Below, one piece after another: positions 42,031 through 54,853 of a DNA stretch of 64,000 nucleotides; position 1 is the first letter of the stretch, and every line of letters begins with the position of its first letter. A model generated the notes under the pieces. The model did not search any database, had not been told where the DNA came from, and saw nothing but the letters and a program-made list of their open reading frames with translations. The translations under genes and the position numbers were made by a program. Source of the DNA: Hymenobacter cheonanensis (GTDB lineage: Bacteria > Bacteroidota > Bacteroidia > Cytophagales > Hymenobacteraceae); contig NZ_JAUQSW010000013.1 of assembly GCF_030581075.1 (NCBI RefSeq), positions 108,028-172,027 of the forward strand, in the 5' to 3' direction.

Positions 42031-43212
42031 TTATTCTTCCTCTTCGGCGTTTTTGAGCTTGCCGAGCAAGGCGTAGGCCCCCTCTACGACAAAGCGCAGC
42101 GGTTTGCCCTGCTCGGCTGCGGGCAAGTGAAACTCGGTGTAGCCGTCTTCGCTCACGCCCCGCGTCACGGGCACGAGGCGGTAGGTGGCCCGACCGGCGG
42201 CCGGGCCCGAATCGGTGGCCACGAACACGTAGGACTGGGCCCCGTACTGCACCACCGCTTTTTCCGGCAGGGTGGGCACGGTCACGCGGTTGGTTTCGAT
42301 GACGGCCCGCACGAAGGTGCCCGGCAGCAACTGCTCGTCTTCCCGGTCCAGGTGGGCGTGCACCCGCACCGTGCGCTCGTCGCTGATGGTTTTGCTGATG
42401 AGGTACACGTGGGCCGTGCGCTCCCGGCTCAGCGAGTCGTTGCCCAGGGAAAAGCGCACCAGCTGATTTTCCTTCACCTGCGGAATGTCCTTTTCAAACA
42501 CGGTCAGCTCGACGTGCAGGTGCTCGGGGTTGACGATTTCAAACAGCACGTCGGTGGGCGTCACGCTCTGGCCGATGCTCACGTTCACGGCCTTCACGAA
42601 GCCGCCTTTAGGGGCCCGCAGGATGGCCGTGCTCACGATGTTCCCGCCGATGGGTAGGCCGGCCAGGCGCAGGCGGGCGGCCTGGGCATTGGTTTTCACT
42701 TGCAGGGCCTCGTACTCGGCCTGGGCGCGCTGGAAGTTCTTTTGGGGCGCTACCTCTTGCCGGTACAGCTCGCCCTGGCGCTCGTACTCGGCGCGGGCGT
42801 ACTTGAGCTGGCTGCGGGTTTCCTGGTAGTCCTGCTGCAACTGCACAAAGTCGGGGTTGCGGATGACGGCCAGCACCTGGCCGGCGCGCACCCGCGAGCC
42901 CTGCAGCAGGTCGGTCCGGTCCACGAAGCCGCCGAGCGGGGCGCTGACCGATACCAGGTTTTCGGGCGGCACGTCGAGCACGCCGTTCACTTTCAGCCCC
43001 CCGCTCATGGGGCGCTCGGTGAGCGAGCCCAGGCGCACGCCGCCCACCTGCTGCTCTGCAGCGGTGAGCGTGACGCGGTCGGCGGGGCCTTTTTCGGCCG
43101 CTTCCCCACCGGGGGCGGTGGCGGCCGTTTCTTCTTTTTCCGTGGGGGCTTCCTTGGAGCCGCAGCCGGTCAGCAGGCCGAGCAGCACCAGCGGGAGGGC
43201 TAGGTATCGCAT
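42031..43212 (-). CDS. RND periplasmic adaptor, CusB/CzcB-like
   Basis: About 393 residues from the ATG giving MRYLALPLVL. Lipobox LLTGC near residue 17. The barrel-sandwich and helical hairpin regions are recognisable (VSVSAPLGGFVDRTDLLQGS, then NPDFVQLQQDYQETRSQLKY), and the C-terminal beta-barrel contains LYPRVxxxF-type residues as LLPGTFVRAVIE. It links the inner-membrane pump to the outer-membrane channel, here fused into the pump gene. It starts 49 bases after that gene. Confidence 0.9.
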   Translation of the reverse strand: MRYLALPLVLLGLLTGCGSKEAPTEKEETAATAPGGEAAEKGPADRVTLTAAEQQVGGVRLGSLTERPMSGGLKVNGVLDVPPENLVSVSAPLGGFVDRTDLLQGSRVRAGQVLAVIRNPDFVQLQQDYQETRSQLKYARAEYERQGELYRQEVAPQKNFQRAQAEYEALQVKTNAQAARLRLAGLPIGGNIVSTAILRAPKGGFVKAVNVSIGQSVTPTDVLFEIVNPEHLHVELTVFEKDIPQVKENQLVRFSLGNDSLSRERTAHVYLISKTISDERTVRVHAHLDREDEQLLPGTFVRAVIETNRVTVPTLPEKAVVQYGAQSYVFVATDSGPAAGRATYRLVPVTRGVSEDGYTEFHLPAAEQGKPLRFVVEGAYALLGKLKNAEEEE

Positions 43213-43261
43213 GATAATTCTGAAGATTAAGTGGAAAAGGGGTAGCGCGGCGCGGGCCAGG

Positions 43262-47710
<4,449 letters not shown>

Positions 47711-47885
47711 CCGCTGGTTGGGGGTTAGGTCTAACGCTTCCGTGAAACCCTGCGGCCCGGTGGCTCCGGCACAAGCGGCGGGAGCAAAGGGGGCATAACC
47801 GATTCAGCGCCAAGCGCTAAATCGCCCGTCACGCAACGCGACGGGCCACCCGGAGGGGGTGGTCAGCAGGAAAATAGGGGAAGGG

Positions 47886-48212
47886 TTAGGCCTGGGGCGG
47901 CTGCCACACGGACCCGAGCGCCCGCGTTGGAGCGGCCACAACCAGCCGGCCGTGCCGGAGGCTGGTAGCCCACTCAGTGGGCGGAGTATAGGCCACCTGA
48001 TTGCCCAGCGGTACGGGCATCACGGCCCCGCCGCAGCAGTGGCACTGGCACAGCGGCGAGCACCAGTCGCCCAGCGCGCCGGCCCCGCAGTCGGAATGCG
48101 AAGCGGCCACGGTTGTTTGCTGCTGGTCCTTGCATACGGGTACTTCGTCCGTGCAGGAAAGGCACGAGAGGCAGGCGAAGTAGAAGGCAAAAAACAGGGC
48201 GAGCAGGCGCAT
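47886..48212 (-). CDS. DUF6660-like cysteine-rich secreted protein
   Basis: 108 residues from the ATG giving MRLLALFFAF. A signal peptide is followed by many cysteines (CLSCLSCTDEVPVC, CGAG, CSPLCQCHCC). This matches small DUF6660-type proteins found upstream of CusA-like pumps in Bacteroidota. It may be a periplasmic metal buffer; the function is not established. It precedes the RND gene in the same direction. Confidence 0.72.
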   Translation of the reverse strand: MRLLALFFAFYFACLSCLSCTDEVPVCKDQQQTTVAASHSDCGAGALGDWCSPLCQCHCCGGAVMPVPLGNQVAYTPPTEWATSLRHGRLVVAAPTRALGSVWQPPQA

Positions 48213-48302
48213 GTGCTGGCAAAGATAGCGAATCCGGGTAAACGAGCCGGGATTTTGGGCCGGGTCACTTACCGCGCAACGCTTCAAAAGGGGCGTACTC
48301 CG

Positions 48303-49082
48303 CTAGGTACGGGGAACCGACGCGGACAGCTGATACGTCAGGGATTTTCCGTGCTGGCCCCGCATAAAGTCCATGAATACCTCCAGGTCCTCCGTCACCC
48401 GGCTCTGCTCCAGGGCCTCGAAATACGCTTGGCGGTCCTCCCGGAATACAATGGTCAGCGGCTGGCCGTAGTAGCGCTGCACGTAGTTCATCAGCAGCCG
48501 GGAAGTACGTCCGTTGCCGTCGTTGAAGGGGTGAATGCTCACCAGCCGCTGGTGGGCCTCGAAGGCCAGCTCCAGCTGCTCGCGCTGGGTGGCCACCGCC
48601 GGCATCCGCTCTCGCAGCTCCCCCACCAGGGCCGCGACCAGGGCCGGCACCTTCTGCGCGTTGGGAAACGAGCTGGCCCCAACGATGAACACATTGTTGC
48701 GGCGCAGGTCGCCCTGCGTGGGGTCCACGGTGCCCAGGGCCGTATTGGTAAGCCGGCCGGTGCTGCGCATGACGGCCCCCGCCAGTTCCCGCAGAAAGGC
48801 CGGGCCGGGCAGCTGCCGCGCGTCGGCCCGCTCCAGGGCTAAGTCAAGGGCGCGGGCGTGGTCGCCCAGCATGTCGTAGCCTTCCAGCGGCTTGCCCGGC
48901 CCTAGGGTGGGGGCTTCCCCTAATAGGAAATCCATGGCTTCGAGCACCGTCACGCGGGAGCCCTCAATCATGGTGGAGTGGGCCGATACCATCACCTGAC
49001 TAAGCTGCTGGCTGGTTTGCTGGCGCACCGGGGGCAGCTGCTGCACCAGCTCGGTGAGGTGCTCAATCTCGGTCCACGTCAT
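48303..49082 (-). CDS. Class II Fic-family protein (self-inhibited)
   Basis: 259 residues. An N-terminal inhibitory helix carries S36-TMI-E40-G41, the canonical [S/T]xxxE[G/N] motif. The active loop is H184-PFNDGNGRTSR (full consensus, including the last Arg). It is therefore a class II Fic enzyme that can inhibit itself, unlike the Fic protein at 8328. It is translationally coupled (four-base overlap) to a small upstream gene. Targets unknown. Confidence 0.88.
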   Translation of the reverse strand: MTWTEIEHLTELVQQLPPVRQQTSQQLSQVMVSAHSTMIEGSRVTVLEAMDFLLGEAPTLGPGKPLEGYDMLGDHARALDLALERADARQLPGPAFLRELAGAVMRSTGRLTNTALGTVDPTQGDLRRNNVFIVGASSFPNAQKVPALVAALVGELRERMPAVATQREQLELAFEAHQRLVSIHPFNDGNGRTSRLLMNYVQRYYGQPLTIVFREDRQAYFEALEQSRVTEDLEVFMDFMRGQHGKSLTYQLSASVPRT

Positions 49083-49381
49083 GCGGCCTGCCGCAGGGTG
49101 GCCGCCCGGAGCGCCGCCACGTCCACCGTGGCCAGCGGCAGGGGCGAGGCCAGGCCCGCGCCGTGAATGAGGTCGCTGGCCCAGGCCGCCAGGTCATAAG
49201 CGTAAATCATGCGCCGCCCCGCCTCGTCCTGGTACTCGGTTTTGCCGCGCATGAAGGCTTCCAGGCTCGGCCGCAGCGCCGCCGGCACCTCCACCAGCGC
49301 CTGGTCGGGGTGGGTGGGGCTGAGCAGCGAGTTCAGGTAGTCCCGTAGAGCCTGATAAGCAGCTTGGCTGGCAGAAGTCAT
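49079..49381 (-). CDS. Small partner gene upstream of Fic
   Basis: 100 residues, mostly helical (ASQAAYQALRDYLNSLL, MIYAYDLAAWASDLIHGAGL). Its stop overlaps the Fic start (ATGA). No family is recognised. Because the Fic protein has its own inhibitory helix, this is not needed as an antitoxin but could modulate it. Confidence 0.6.
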   Translation of the reverse strand: MTSASQAAYQALRDYLNSLLSPTHPDQALVEVPAALRPSLEAFMRGKTEYQDEAGRRMIYAYDLAAWASDLIHGAGLASPLPLATVDVAALRAATLRQAA

Positions 49382-49658
49382 GGATTGCGGAATGGTGAGC
49401 AGGCGGCCGAATGCGTTACCAAAAGTAGCAAATTAGAGGTTAATGCTCTTGCTGAGTGATGGCCGGACGACAGTAATTCGAAGGGCCGTGGGGCGAACCC
49501 TTGCGGGCCGGGCTGTGCGGGGCTCCGGCGGCGCCTACGGTCCTGCGGACTAAACCCCTTCCATCCCTTTCGCGGACCAGAGGAAAAACAGCACCGCGAA
49601 GAAATAGTCACGCCAGCGGGCAATGGGCCGACCAGACGGGAGCGATGGCAATGAGGAA
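49382..49658. other. GC-rich intergenic stretch
   Basis: Nothing convincing was found between the Fic pair and the first leader module. Open frames here have Arg/Pro/Ser-rich translations typical of GC-rich non-coding sequence. Confidence 0.45.
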
Positions 49659-49793
49659 CAAAAGGGAAAAAAATCAGAATCCGTGCCAAAAGAGGTGATT
49701 TATTGCGCAATTATTGACACTTTAATTTAAATATTATTGAAACATTAATGCGGAATTTTGCGTTTAAATAGTATAAGCAGCAAGCATAAAACC
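49659..49793 (+). promoter_or_regulatory. Repeated leader module, copy A
   Basis: The block AAAAGGGAAAAAAATC (about 49659) lies 52 bases before the core. The core (49711-49780) contains TTGACACTTTAATTTAAAT, AACATTAATG, GAATTTTGCGTTTAAATAG and GTATAAGCA. The first 70 core bases align without gaps to copy B at 50871 with 60 identities. The ardC ATG follows at 49807. It probably contains the promoter. Confidence 0.75.
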
Positions 49794-49806
49794 AACCTGT
49801 TAAGTC

Positions 49807-50718
49807 ATGAAAAAGCCCGCTCCTTTCGCTCCCCGCCCCGACGTGTACGAAATCATCACCAACCGCATTATTCTGGCGTTGGAGAACGGCGTGACCCCGT
49901 GGAAGCAGCCGTGGAACGCCGCCCACGGCGCGCCCCGCAACTACCGCAGCAAGCACGTGTATCAGGGCGTGAATGCCCTACTGTTGGGGATGCTGGACTA
50001 CGAGCACCCGTATTTTCTGACCTACAACCAAGCCAAGGAGCTGGGCGGGCAGGTGCGCCGGGGCGAGAAGGGCATGCCGGTGGTCTTTTTCACCGTGACC
50101 AAGAAGGACGACGGCAAGGGCGAGGAGAAGAAGAAGGCGTTTCTGAAATACTCCACGGTATTCAACGTGGCCCAGATTGACGGCGTGGATTGGAATTTCC
50201 CCGAGTTGCCCAGCCGCGAGCACACGCCCGAGCAGGCCGCCGAGCTGGTGCTGGCCGGCTACGTGGGTGGCCCCCGCGTGCTGCACAAGGGCAGCGAAGC
50301 CCTATACCGCACCAGCACCGACACCGTGACCATGCCCGCGGCCACCGACTTCCATACGGCCGAAGACTATTACCACACCCTCTTTCACGAGCTGACCCAC
50401 TCCACCGGCCACGCCAAGCGGCTGGACCGGGCCACGCTCACCGAGCTGGCCGCCTTTGGCAGCGAAACCTACGCCAAGGAAGAGCTGGTGGCCGAGCTGG
50501 GCGCCTCCTTCCTGAGCCACGCGGCCGGGCTGGACCTAACCCGCACCGAGCCCAGCAGCGCCAGCTATATCGCCAACTGGCTGCAGGCCCTGCGCAACGA
50601 CAAGCAGCTGATTATTTCGGCCGCCAGCCAGGGCCAGAAAGCCGCTAACCATATTCTGGGCATCGTGCCCAGCTACGAAGTGGAGGAGGCTCCCGGCACC
50701 GAAGTCACGCCGCAGTAA
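49807..50718 (+). CDS. ardC: ArdC-type anti-restriction protein
   Basis: 303 residues. The N-terminal domain (DVYEIITNRIILALENGVTP, then W-KQPW) is the DUF1738 ssDNA-binding domain. The C-terminal zincin-like domain has H194-E195-LTH198-STGH202 and a downstream Glu in KEELVAELGA. ArdC coats incoming single-stranded plasmid DNA and protects it from restriction, and is typically expressed in the leading region on entry. It follows leader module copy A. Confidence 0.9.
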   Translation: MKKPAPFAPRPDVYEIITNRIILALENGVTPWKQPWNAAHGAPRNYRSKHVYQGVNALLLGMLDYEHPYFLTYNQAKELGGQVRRGEKGMPVVFFTVTKKDDGKGEEKKKAFLKYSTVFNVAQIDGVDWNFPELPSREHTPEQAAELVLAGYVGGPRVLHKGSEALYRTSTDTVTMPAATDFHTAEDYYHTLFHELTHSTGHAKRLDRATLTELAAFGSETYAKEELVAELGASFLSHAAGLDLTRTEPSSASYIANWLQALRNDKQLIISAASQGQKAANHILGIVPSYEVEEAPGTEVTPQ

Positions 50719-50817
50719 GGCTGGCAGCCGCCCGATGGAGATGTTTCGTCGGGCGGCCACCGGGGCGAGCAACAAAAGGAAATTGCAATTGCAAAAAAGC
50801 AATTGTTAAAATTGGAC

Positions 50818-50950
50818 AAAAGGGAAAAATTCGTCCGTCGCACTTTCCTCGTGGGTGCTTAAATAGTCAATAATTAACACTTTAATTTAAATAAAACTGA
50901 AACATTAATGCTGAATTTTGCGTTTAATAGGTATAAGCAACGAACGATAA
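50818..50950 (+). promoter_or_regulatory. Repeated leader module, copy B
   Basis: AAAAGGGAAAAAT (about 50818) is followed at the same 53-base spacing by the core TTTAATTTAAAT...AACATTAATGCTGAATTTTG...GTTTAATAGGTATAAGCAA (50871-50940). A small acidic gene begins 16 bases later. It probably drives the 50966-54453 gene cluster. Confidence 0.75.
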
Positions 50951-50965
50951 AAAAGCCCTTTATCT

Positions 50966-51103
50966 ATGGTTGACGAAGCTTTTGATTTAGCCCCCGGCGA
51001 GGTATGGGCCGACCGGTTTGACCCCGCCGACGAAGCGCCCAGCGCATCCCCGGCAGTATCCGCCGCTGAACTGGCGGCATGGGAAGCCGCCCCCTGGTTT
51101 TAG
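50966..51103 (+). CDS. 45-residue acidic miniprotein
   Basis: A short frame starting directly after leader module B reads MVDEAFDLAPGEVWADRFDP and ends AAWEAAPWF. It has ten Asp/Glu and one basic residue, so it is strongly acidic. Anti-restriction proteins often mimic DNA by being acidic, and the neighbour is ardC, but no family match is recognised and the length is minimal. Confidence 0.5.
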   Translation: MVDEAFDLAPGEVWADRFDPADEAPSASPAVSAAELAAWEAAPWF

Positions 51104-51134
51104 CCGCTCTTTTCACCTCAAACCCGTTTTCAGT

Positions 51135-51551
51135 ATGACCGCTCCCGTCACTTTTCGCCCCGCCCGCCGCATTTCCGCCGCTCGTCTAGCCCGGCTCCGC
51201 GCTGCCAACGCCGCCCAGCGTCAGGCCCGCGAGGATGCCTGGCAAGCCCGCCAGGATGCCGCCGAGCAACTGACCAACCCGGTGCCCGAGTTCGGAGCTG
51301 CGCCCCGCTTAACGATGCTCCCCGGTGGGCTGCACTGGTCAGCCCAGCAGCCCGTGCCAGCGGTAGGGGCCACGGTAACGGTGAACCGCGACGGGCACCC
51401 GGAGCGGGCCGAGGTGAAAGGCTACACCCATGCCGCCGGCTTTCTGGGACTGGTTACCGAAACCACCCACCATGCCAAGACCGCCCGCCGCCGCAAGCAC
51501 AGCCCCCGCGCGGGCGTGGTATTCGGCAGCCAGTTGGCCCTTGCTGCCTAG
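51135..51551 (+). CDS. Hypothetical leading-region protein with shared GLxWS domain
   Basis: 138 residues from the ATG giving MTAPVTFRPA. The N-terminal half is an Arg/Ala-rich helix. The C-terminal half (G65LHWS69, then VPAVGATVTV and AEVKGYTHAAGFLGLV) is clearly related to residues 40-80 of the next gene's product. It ends with GVVFGSQL, paralleling GHFFGREL in the neighbour. Function unknown. Confidence 0.65.
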   Translation: MTAPVTFRPARRISAARLARLRAANAAQRQAREDAWQARQDAAEQLTNPVPEFGAAPRLTMLPGGLHWSAQQPVPAVGATVTVNRDGHPERAEVKGYTHAAGFLGLVTETTHHAKTARRRKHSPRAGVVFGSQLALAA

Positions 51552-51593
51552 CCTCCGGCTCATCTTCTCCCTACTCCCTTTTCCCCTTCAATT

Positions 51594-52823
51594 ATGATTA
51601 ACCCCGCCCCCGCCCCCCAGCAGCCCCAGATTAGCTCCCTCGATTGGGCCGGCGACCCGCAGCAGTGCCCGCAGTGGATAGGTTTCCCCACCCGCGCCGG
51701 CTTACCAGTTGGCCTGCAATGGTCGGGCAGGGGCGAGGTGCCCGCCATCGGTGCCCGGATTCATATCTACATGAACGGCATCGGCCCGGCCGAGGTGAAA
51801 GCGTACTTTCACGCCGAGGGGTATGTAGGAGTACTTTGCCAGCCGGATAAGATGCCCGAGCATCTGGCGAAGCACGGCATAACGCTCGGGCATTTTTTCG
51901 GCCGGGAGCTGGAGCCCTACACGCCCGGCCCCGCCGCGCCGGCCCAGGTGCCCGAAGTGGTAGAAATCAGCTCGCAGGAGTACCGGGTGATTCCGGCCCC
52001 GCTGTACTACCGCAACTTGCACACCGGCCGCATTACGGTGGTGTACGACGGACTGGCCGACTACTACGGTTTCTTTGAGGTGGAAGCCTTCACCGGCCCC
52101 GACCGCCAGGATGCGGCCCAGCTGGCTGACCCGGCTAATTGGCGGGAGATTCCCGAGCACCACTATCTGCAGGTGCACGAGGCCAGCCACGAGCGCAAGG
52201 CCCCGCAGCTGTTCGCCCTTCGCGCCGGCACGGCCGACCAAGTGGACTACCTGACCGAGCAGTTTCCCGGCCCGTTCCGCATCCCCGCCGCCGTACCCTA
52301 CACCTTCGACCGGTACGACACGCTGAGCGCCCTGGCCGAGGCCATGAAGCAGCAGGGCCCGCAGTACAGGGGCCGCATCGTGGAAAAAAACGAGTGGCGG
52401 ACGTGGGTAGCGTTTGAGGAAGAAATGGGCGGCAGCGGGGAGTGCCCGTGGGAGCGTGTGCAGCTCGACTTGGGCCAGCTGCCGCTTGACAGCTACGCCT
52501 ACCTTTCGGGCCGGCGGGCTACGGCTGAGGAAGGCGAGGGCAGCGGCCGGGTTACGCTTTGGCAGCAGCCCGGTGGGCAATACTACGTGGAAACCGAGCC
52601 TCGTTTTCACTACGGCCCGAATTACCTTACCCTGACCCCGCTAACGCTGGCCCAGGTGCAGGAGCGGTATGCGTTCGACTTCACGCCCAACGGCCAGGAG
52701 CCCGCGCCGACCGAGCACGGGGACTGGATTCCGGAGTACCCGCCCCAGGAGGGCGATGAGCTAACCAATAATCAGGATTGCACCGAGTACCCCGAGTACC
52801 CCGGCGACGAGCAGCGCGACTAA
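51594..52823 (+). CDS. Hypothetical leading-region protein with shared GLxWS domain, long form
   Basis: 409 residues. Domain 1 (about 38-105): GLQWS, VPAIGARIHIY, AEVKAYFHAEGYVGVL and GHFFGREL, shared with the 51135 protein. The remainder has beta-rich segments rich in Tyr/Trp/Glu (YYRNLHTGRITVVYDGLADY) and an acidic tail. It has no signal peptide and no recognised family. It lies in the same strand run as ardC and its neighbours. Confidence 0.7.
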   Translation: MINPAPAPQQPQISSLDWAGDPQQCPQWIGFPTRAGLPVGLQWSGRGEVPAIGARIHIYMNGIGPAEVKAYFHAEGYVGVLCQPDKMPEHLAKHGITLGHFFGRELEPYTPGPAAPAQVPEVVEISSQEYRVIPAPLYYRNLHTGRITVVYDGLADYYGFFEVEAFTGPDRQDAAQLADPANWREIPEHHYLQVHEASHERKAPQLFALRAGTADQVDYLTEQFPGPFRIPAAVPYTFDRYDTLSALAEAMKQQGPQYRGRIVEKNEWRTWVAFEEEMGGSGECPWERVQLDLGQLPLDSYAYLSGRRATAEEGEGSGRVTLWQQPGGQYYVETEPRFHYGPNYLTLTPLTLAQVQERYAFDFTPNGQEPAPTEHGDWIPEYPPQEGDELTNNQDCTEYPEYPGDEQRD

Positions 52824-52826
52824 CTA

Positions 52827-53020
52827 ATGCTCCCGGTTTTCAGCGTCCACGTCCACCGCGCCGGCAGCCGGTGGGCGTGGAAAATGCGCCAGGGCCAGAG
52901 CCCGCCGCCAGCATCTGAGCTGGCATAGCAGACAGCTTCTTTAGAGTTATCACGGCGCGCCTTGAACTGCCCCACGTCGAGGTGCAGGAGCACCAGCCGG
53001 CCCGGCAACAGCCCGCCTAA
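52827..53020 (+). pseudogene. Possibly broken small gene
   Basis: A 33-residue frame (MLPVFSVHVHRAGSRWAWKM...) stops at 52926-52928. In another frame an open stretch without a start continues to 53018 (FFRVITARLELPHVEVQEHQ...). Together they would form a protein of about 60 residues if a frameshift lay between them. Both halves have coding-like composition, but no homologue is known to me. Confidence 0.35.
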
Positions 53021-53027
53021 CCCCACT

Positions 53028-53043
53028 TTTTACAATTGCAAAA
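53028..53043 (+). promoter_or_regulatory. TTTTACAATTGCAAAA element, copy 1
   Basis: A near-palindromic 16-base sequence ending four bases before the ATG at 53048. An identical copy lies at 53737-53752, ahead of the next gene. It could be an operator or part of a translation signal. Confidence 0.5.
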
Positions 53044-53047
53044 TCTT

Positions 53048-53728
53048 ATGCTGCCCAACCTCCCCGCCATCGAAACTCACTCCGGCCGCATTGCCATTGG
53101 GGCCACCGTCCGCAGCACGCGCTACCGGGAAGTGCAGGGCCTCGTGACCGCCATTCATTGGAACGGCTACCACTACGCCATCAAGGTAGATGACCGCCAC
53201 AGCGACGACGCGGGCCAGTACGAGCTACTGTCCCCGCCCACGCAACAAGGCTTTAACTATGTCAATCCGCACACTCAGCAGGTCCTAAGCGGCCGGTTCG
53301 AGGTTCTGCTACCAGGGGAGGGGGACCGGATATATTTTGCCGACACCGCCGAGCAGGTAATTGCCCTACTCGCGGCCACCATCGGCCTGCGCGACCAGGC
53401 CCGCGAAGTCGAATACCTGCAGCAACGGACCGCGGCCGACCAAGTGGATGAGCTGCGCTGGCGCGGGCAGGCCGTGGGCAGCATAGTTGGCCAACTCGCT
53501 TACGTGAGCACCGGCCGGCAACACCCGGCCCCCAAGTTTCGAGTGGGCCAGCAGGTGCATTTTTTCAGCCCTCACACAACCCACACAATCAGTGGACTGG
53601 CTTTGTACAAGGACCGCCTGAACAACCTTAAGACGCAGTGGCACTACTTCTATGAAGGAGCCCAGGGCACTCACTACCCCATGAGCGAGGCCAACACCAC
53701 GGCCGCGCCGGGAGAGCTGGCTGCTTAG
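53048..53728 (+). CDS. Hypothetical leading-region protein
   Basis: 226 residues from the ATG giving MLPNLPAIET. Beta-rich (GRIAIGATVRSTRYREVQGL, FEVLLPGEGDRIYFADTAEQ), then a helical stretch with LRDQAREVEYLQQRTAADQV, then KFRVGQQVHFFSPHTTHTIS, which recalls a small beta-barrel. No signal peptide. No recognised family. Confidence 0.65.
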   Translation: MLPNLPAIETHSGRIAIGATVRSTRYREVQGLVTAIHWNGYHYAIKVDDRHSDDAGQYELLSPPTQQGFNYVNPHTQQVLSGRFEVLLPGEGDRIYFADTAEQVIALLAATIGLRDQAREVEYLQQRTAADQVDELRWRGQAVGSIVGQLAYVSTGRQHPAPKFRVGQQVHFFSPHTTHTISGLALYKDRLNNLKTQWHYFYEGAQGTHYPMSEANTTAAPGELAA

Positions 53729-53736
53729 CCCCCCCA

Positions 53737-53752
53737 TTTTACAATTGCAAAA
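53737..53752 (+). promoter_or_regulatory. TTTTACAATTGCAAAA element, copy 2
   Basis: Identical to the copy at 53028-53043. Here it lies 26 bases before the ATG at 53779. Confidence 0.5.
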
Positions 53753-53778
53753 CCAGCAGTTCTTTTTCCCTTTTTGTT

Positions 53779-54453
53779 ATGGCTTACCCCACCCCCCAGG
53801 AAATCACGGCCAAGGCCGCAGCGAAGGGCTTTCGCGTCGGCGCTTATGTCCACATGAGCACCCGCAACGCCGACACGGCCGCGCCCATTCAGGAGTTCAC
53901 GGCTATAAACGGCCAGGTGCAGGCCGTTTGGATGGGCGGCGCTTGTCGCAACCTGCTAGGTGAGTTGCGCTTAAGCGCTCAGCACCGCTTGCCCTACCAA
54001 TTCCCGACCGGCTATGAGTTCTTCACCAGCCCGCACCTCGTAGCCGAGGCTAGCCGCCAGGCCGGCAGCAGCGCGGCCACCGAGGGCTACACCGCTGTTT
54101 GGGTGCAGGGCTTTGGTAGCACCGACACTGACACATGGGTTACTTCTGACCCCAACCCCCAGAGCGCCGGGGCGGTATTCGTTAGCATTCGGCAGCAGCC
54201 AGCCGAGGCTCCGGTGCCCGAGCTAAGCCCGAACATGGAAATCATTGTGGCTGGCCAGGTAGTGACCGCGGCCGACGTGGCCCACTGGATGAACACCGAC
54301 CCTAAACAAGGCGCGAAACTGTTCAAAGAGATGCAAAAATTATACGGTGCCAAACCCACCATGCTAGACTTGGCAATGTTCAGCGGTGCTACGATGCTGG
54401 CCCCCGTCGCCGCCAGTGTGATAGCGGCCAGGCGCAAAGCTGAGGGCAAGTAG
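53779..54453 (+). CDS. Hypothetical leading-region protein with hydrophobic C-terminus
   Basis: 224 residues. The N-terminal half is soluble with beta character (YVHMSTRNADTAAPIQEFTA). The C-terminal region includes MEIIVAGQVVTAADVAHWMN and a hydrophobic stretch (MLDLAMFSGATMLAPVAASVI) before a basic end (AARRKAEGK). It might attach to the membrane through that end. No family is recognised. A strong terminator follows. Confidence 0.65.
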   Translation: MAYPTPQEITAKAAAKGFRVGAYVHMSTRNADTAAPIQEFTAINGQVQAVWMGGACRNLLGELRLSAQHRLPYQFPTGYEFFTSPHLVAEASRQAGSSAATEGYTAVWVQGFGSTDTDTWVTSDPNPQSAGAVFVSIRQQPAEAPVPELSPNMEIIVAGQVVTAADVAHWMNTDPKQGAKLFKEMQKLYGAKPTMLDLAMFSGATMLAPVAASVIAARRKAEGK

Positions 54454-54474
54454 TATCCTGACTGAGCAGTAAAC

Positions 54475-54508
54475 AAAGCGCCCCGGTAGGTTAACCGGGG
54501 CGCTTTTA
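54475..54508. terminator. Bidirectional intrinsic terminator
   Basis: AAAGCGCCCCGGT (54475-54487) pairs with ACCGGGGCGCTTT (54494-54506), a 13-base stem flanked by A- and T-runs. It separates the rightward leading-region cluster from the leftward rep operon. Confidence 0.9.
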
Positions 54509-54578
54509 CTTTTCGACCTGCAGGCCGCTTGTGAGGATACTTATCGTTTGCGCGTTCACGCGAGCACCTTGCAACAGC

Positions 54579-54824
54579 CTAGGTGACAATACGAAGGGTC
54601 ACATGCCGGCCCTGCTGCTTCATGATTCGCACAATGGAATAGCTTCCTAGATTCAGGTTGAAATTCAAGTAGTTATCCATGAACGCGCGTTCCTGTTCAC
54701 TGCCTTCGGCTTGCTGCACATTCCGAATGGCGGTGGCTTCGGCTTGCGTATCAGGCAATAGCTCAACGCTAACCTCGTACTGGCTATTTCCCACGCTCTG
54801 CTTGCTTAGTATCTTGTGTTTCAT
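54579..54824 (-). CDS. Small hypothetical protein downstream of rep
   Basis: 81 residues: a beta-strand rich start (NSQYEVSVELLPDTQAEATA), then FMDNYLNFNLNLGSYSIVRI and RHVTLRIVT. No family is recognised. It lies 29 bases after the rep stop in the same direction and may be co-transcribed, perhaps in copy control; that is only positional. Confidence 0.55.
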   Translation of the reverse strand: MKHKILSKQSVGNSQYEVSVELLPDTQAEATAIRNVQQAEGSEQERAFMDNYLNFNLNLGSYSIVRIMKQQGRHVTLRIVT

Positions 54825-54853
54825 TGGAGAAGTAAAATTGCAGCTGCCTGCTA

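Noticed and set aside
49396..49710. A minus-strand frame over the start of leader module A
   Set aside because: It covers the conserved non-coding module and GC-rich spacer; the Arg/Ser/Pro-rich translation has no domain.
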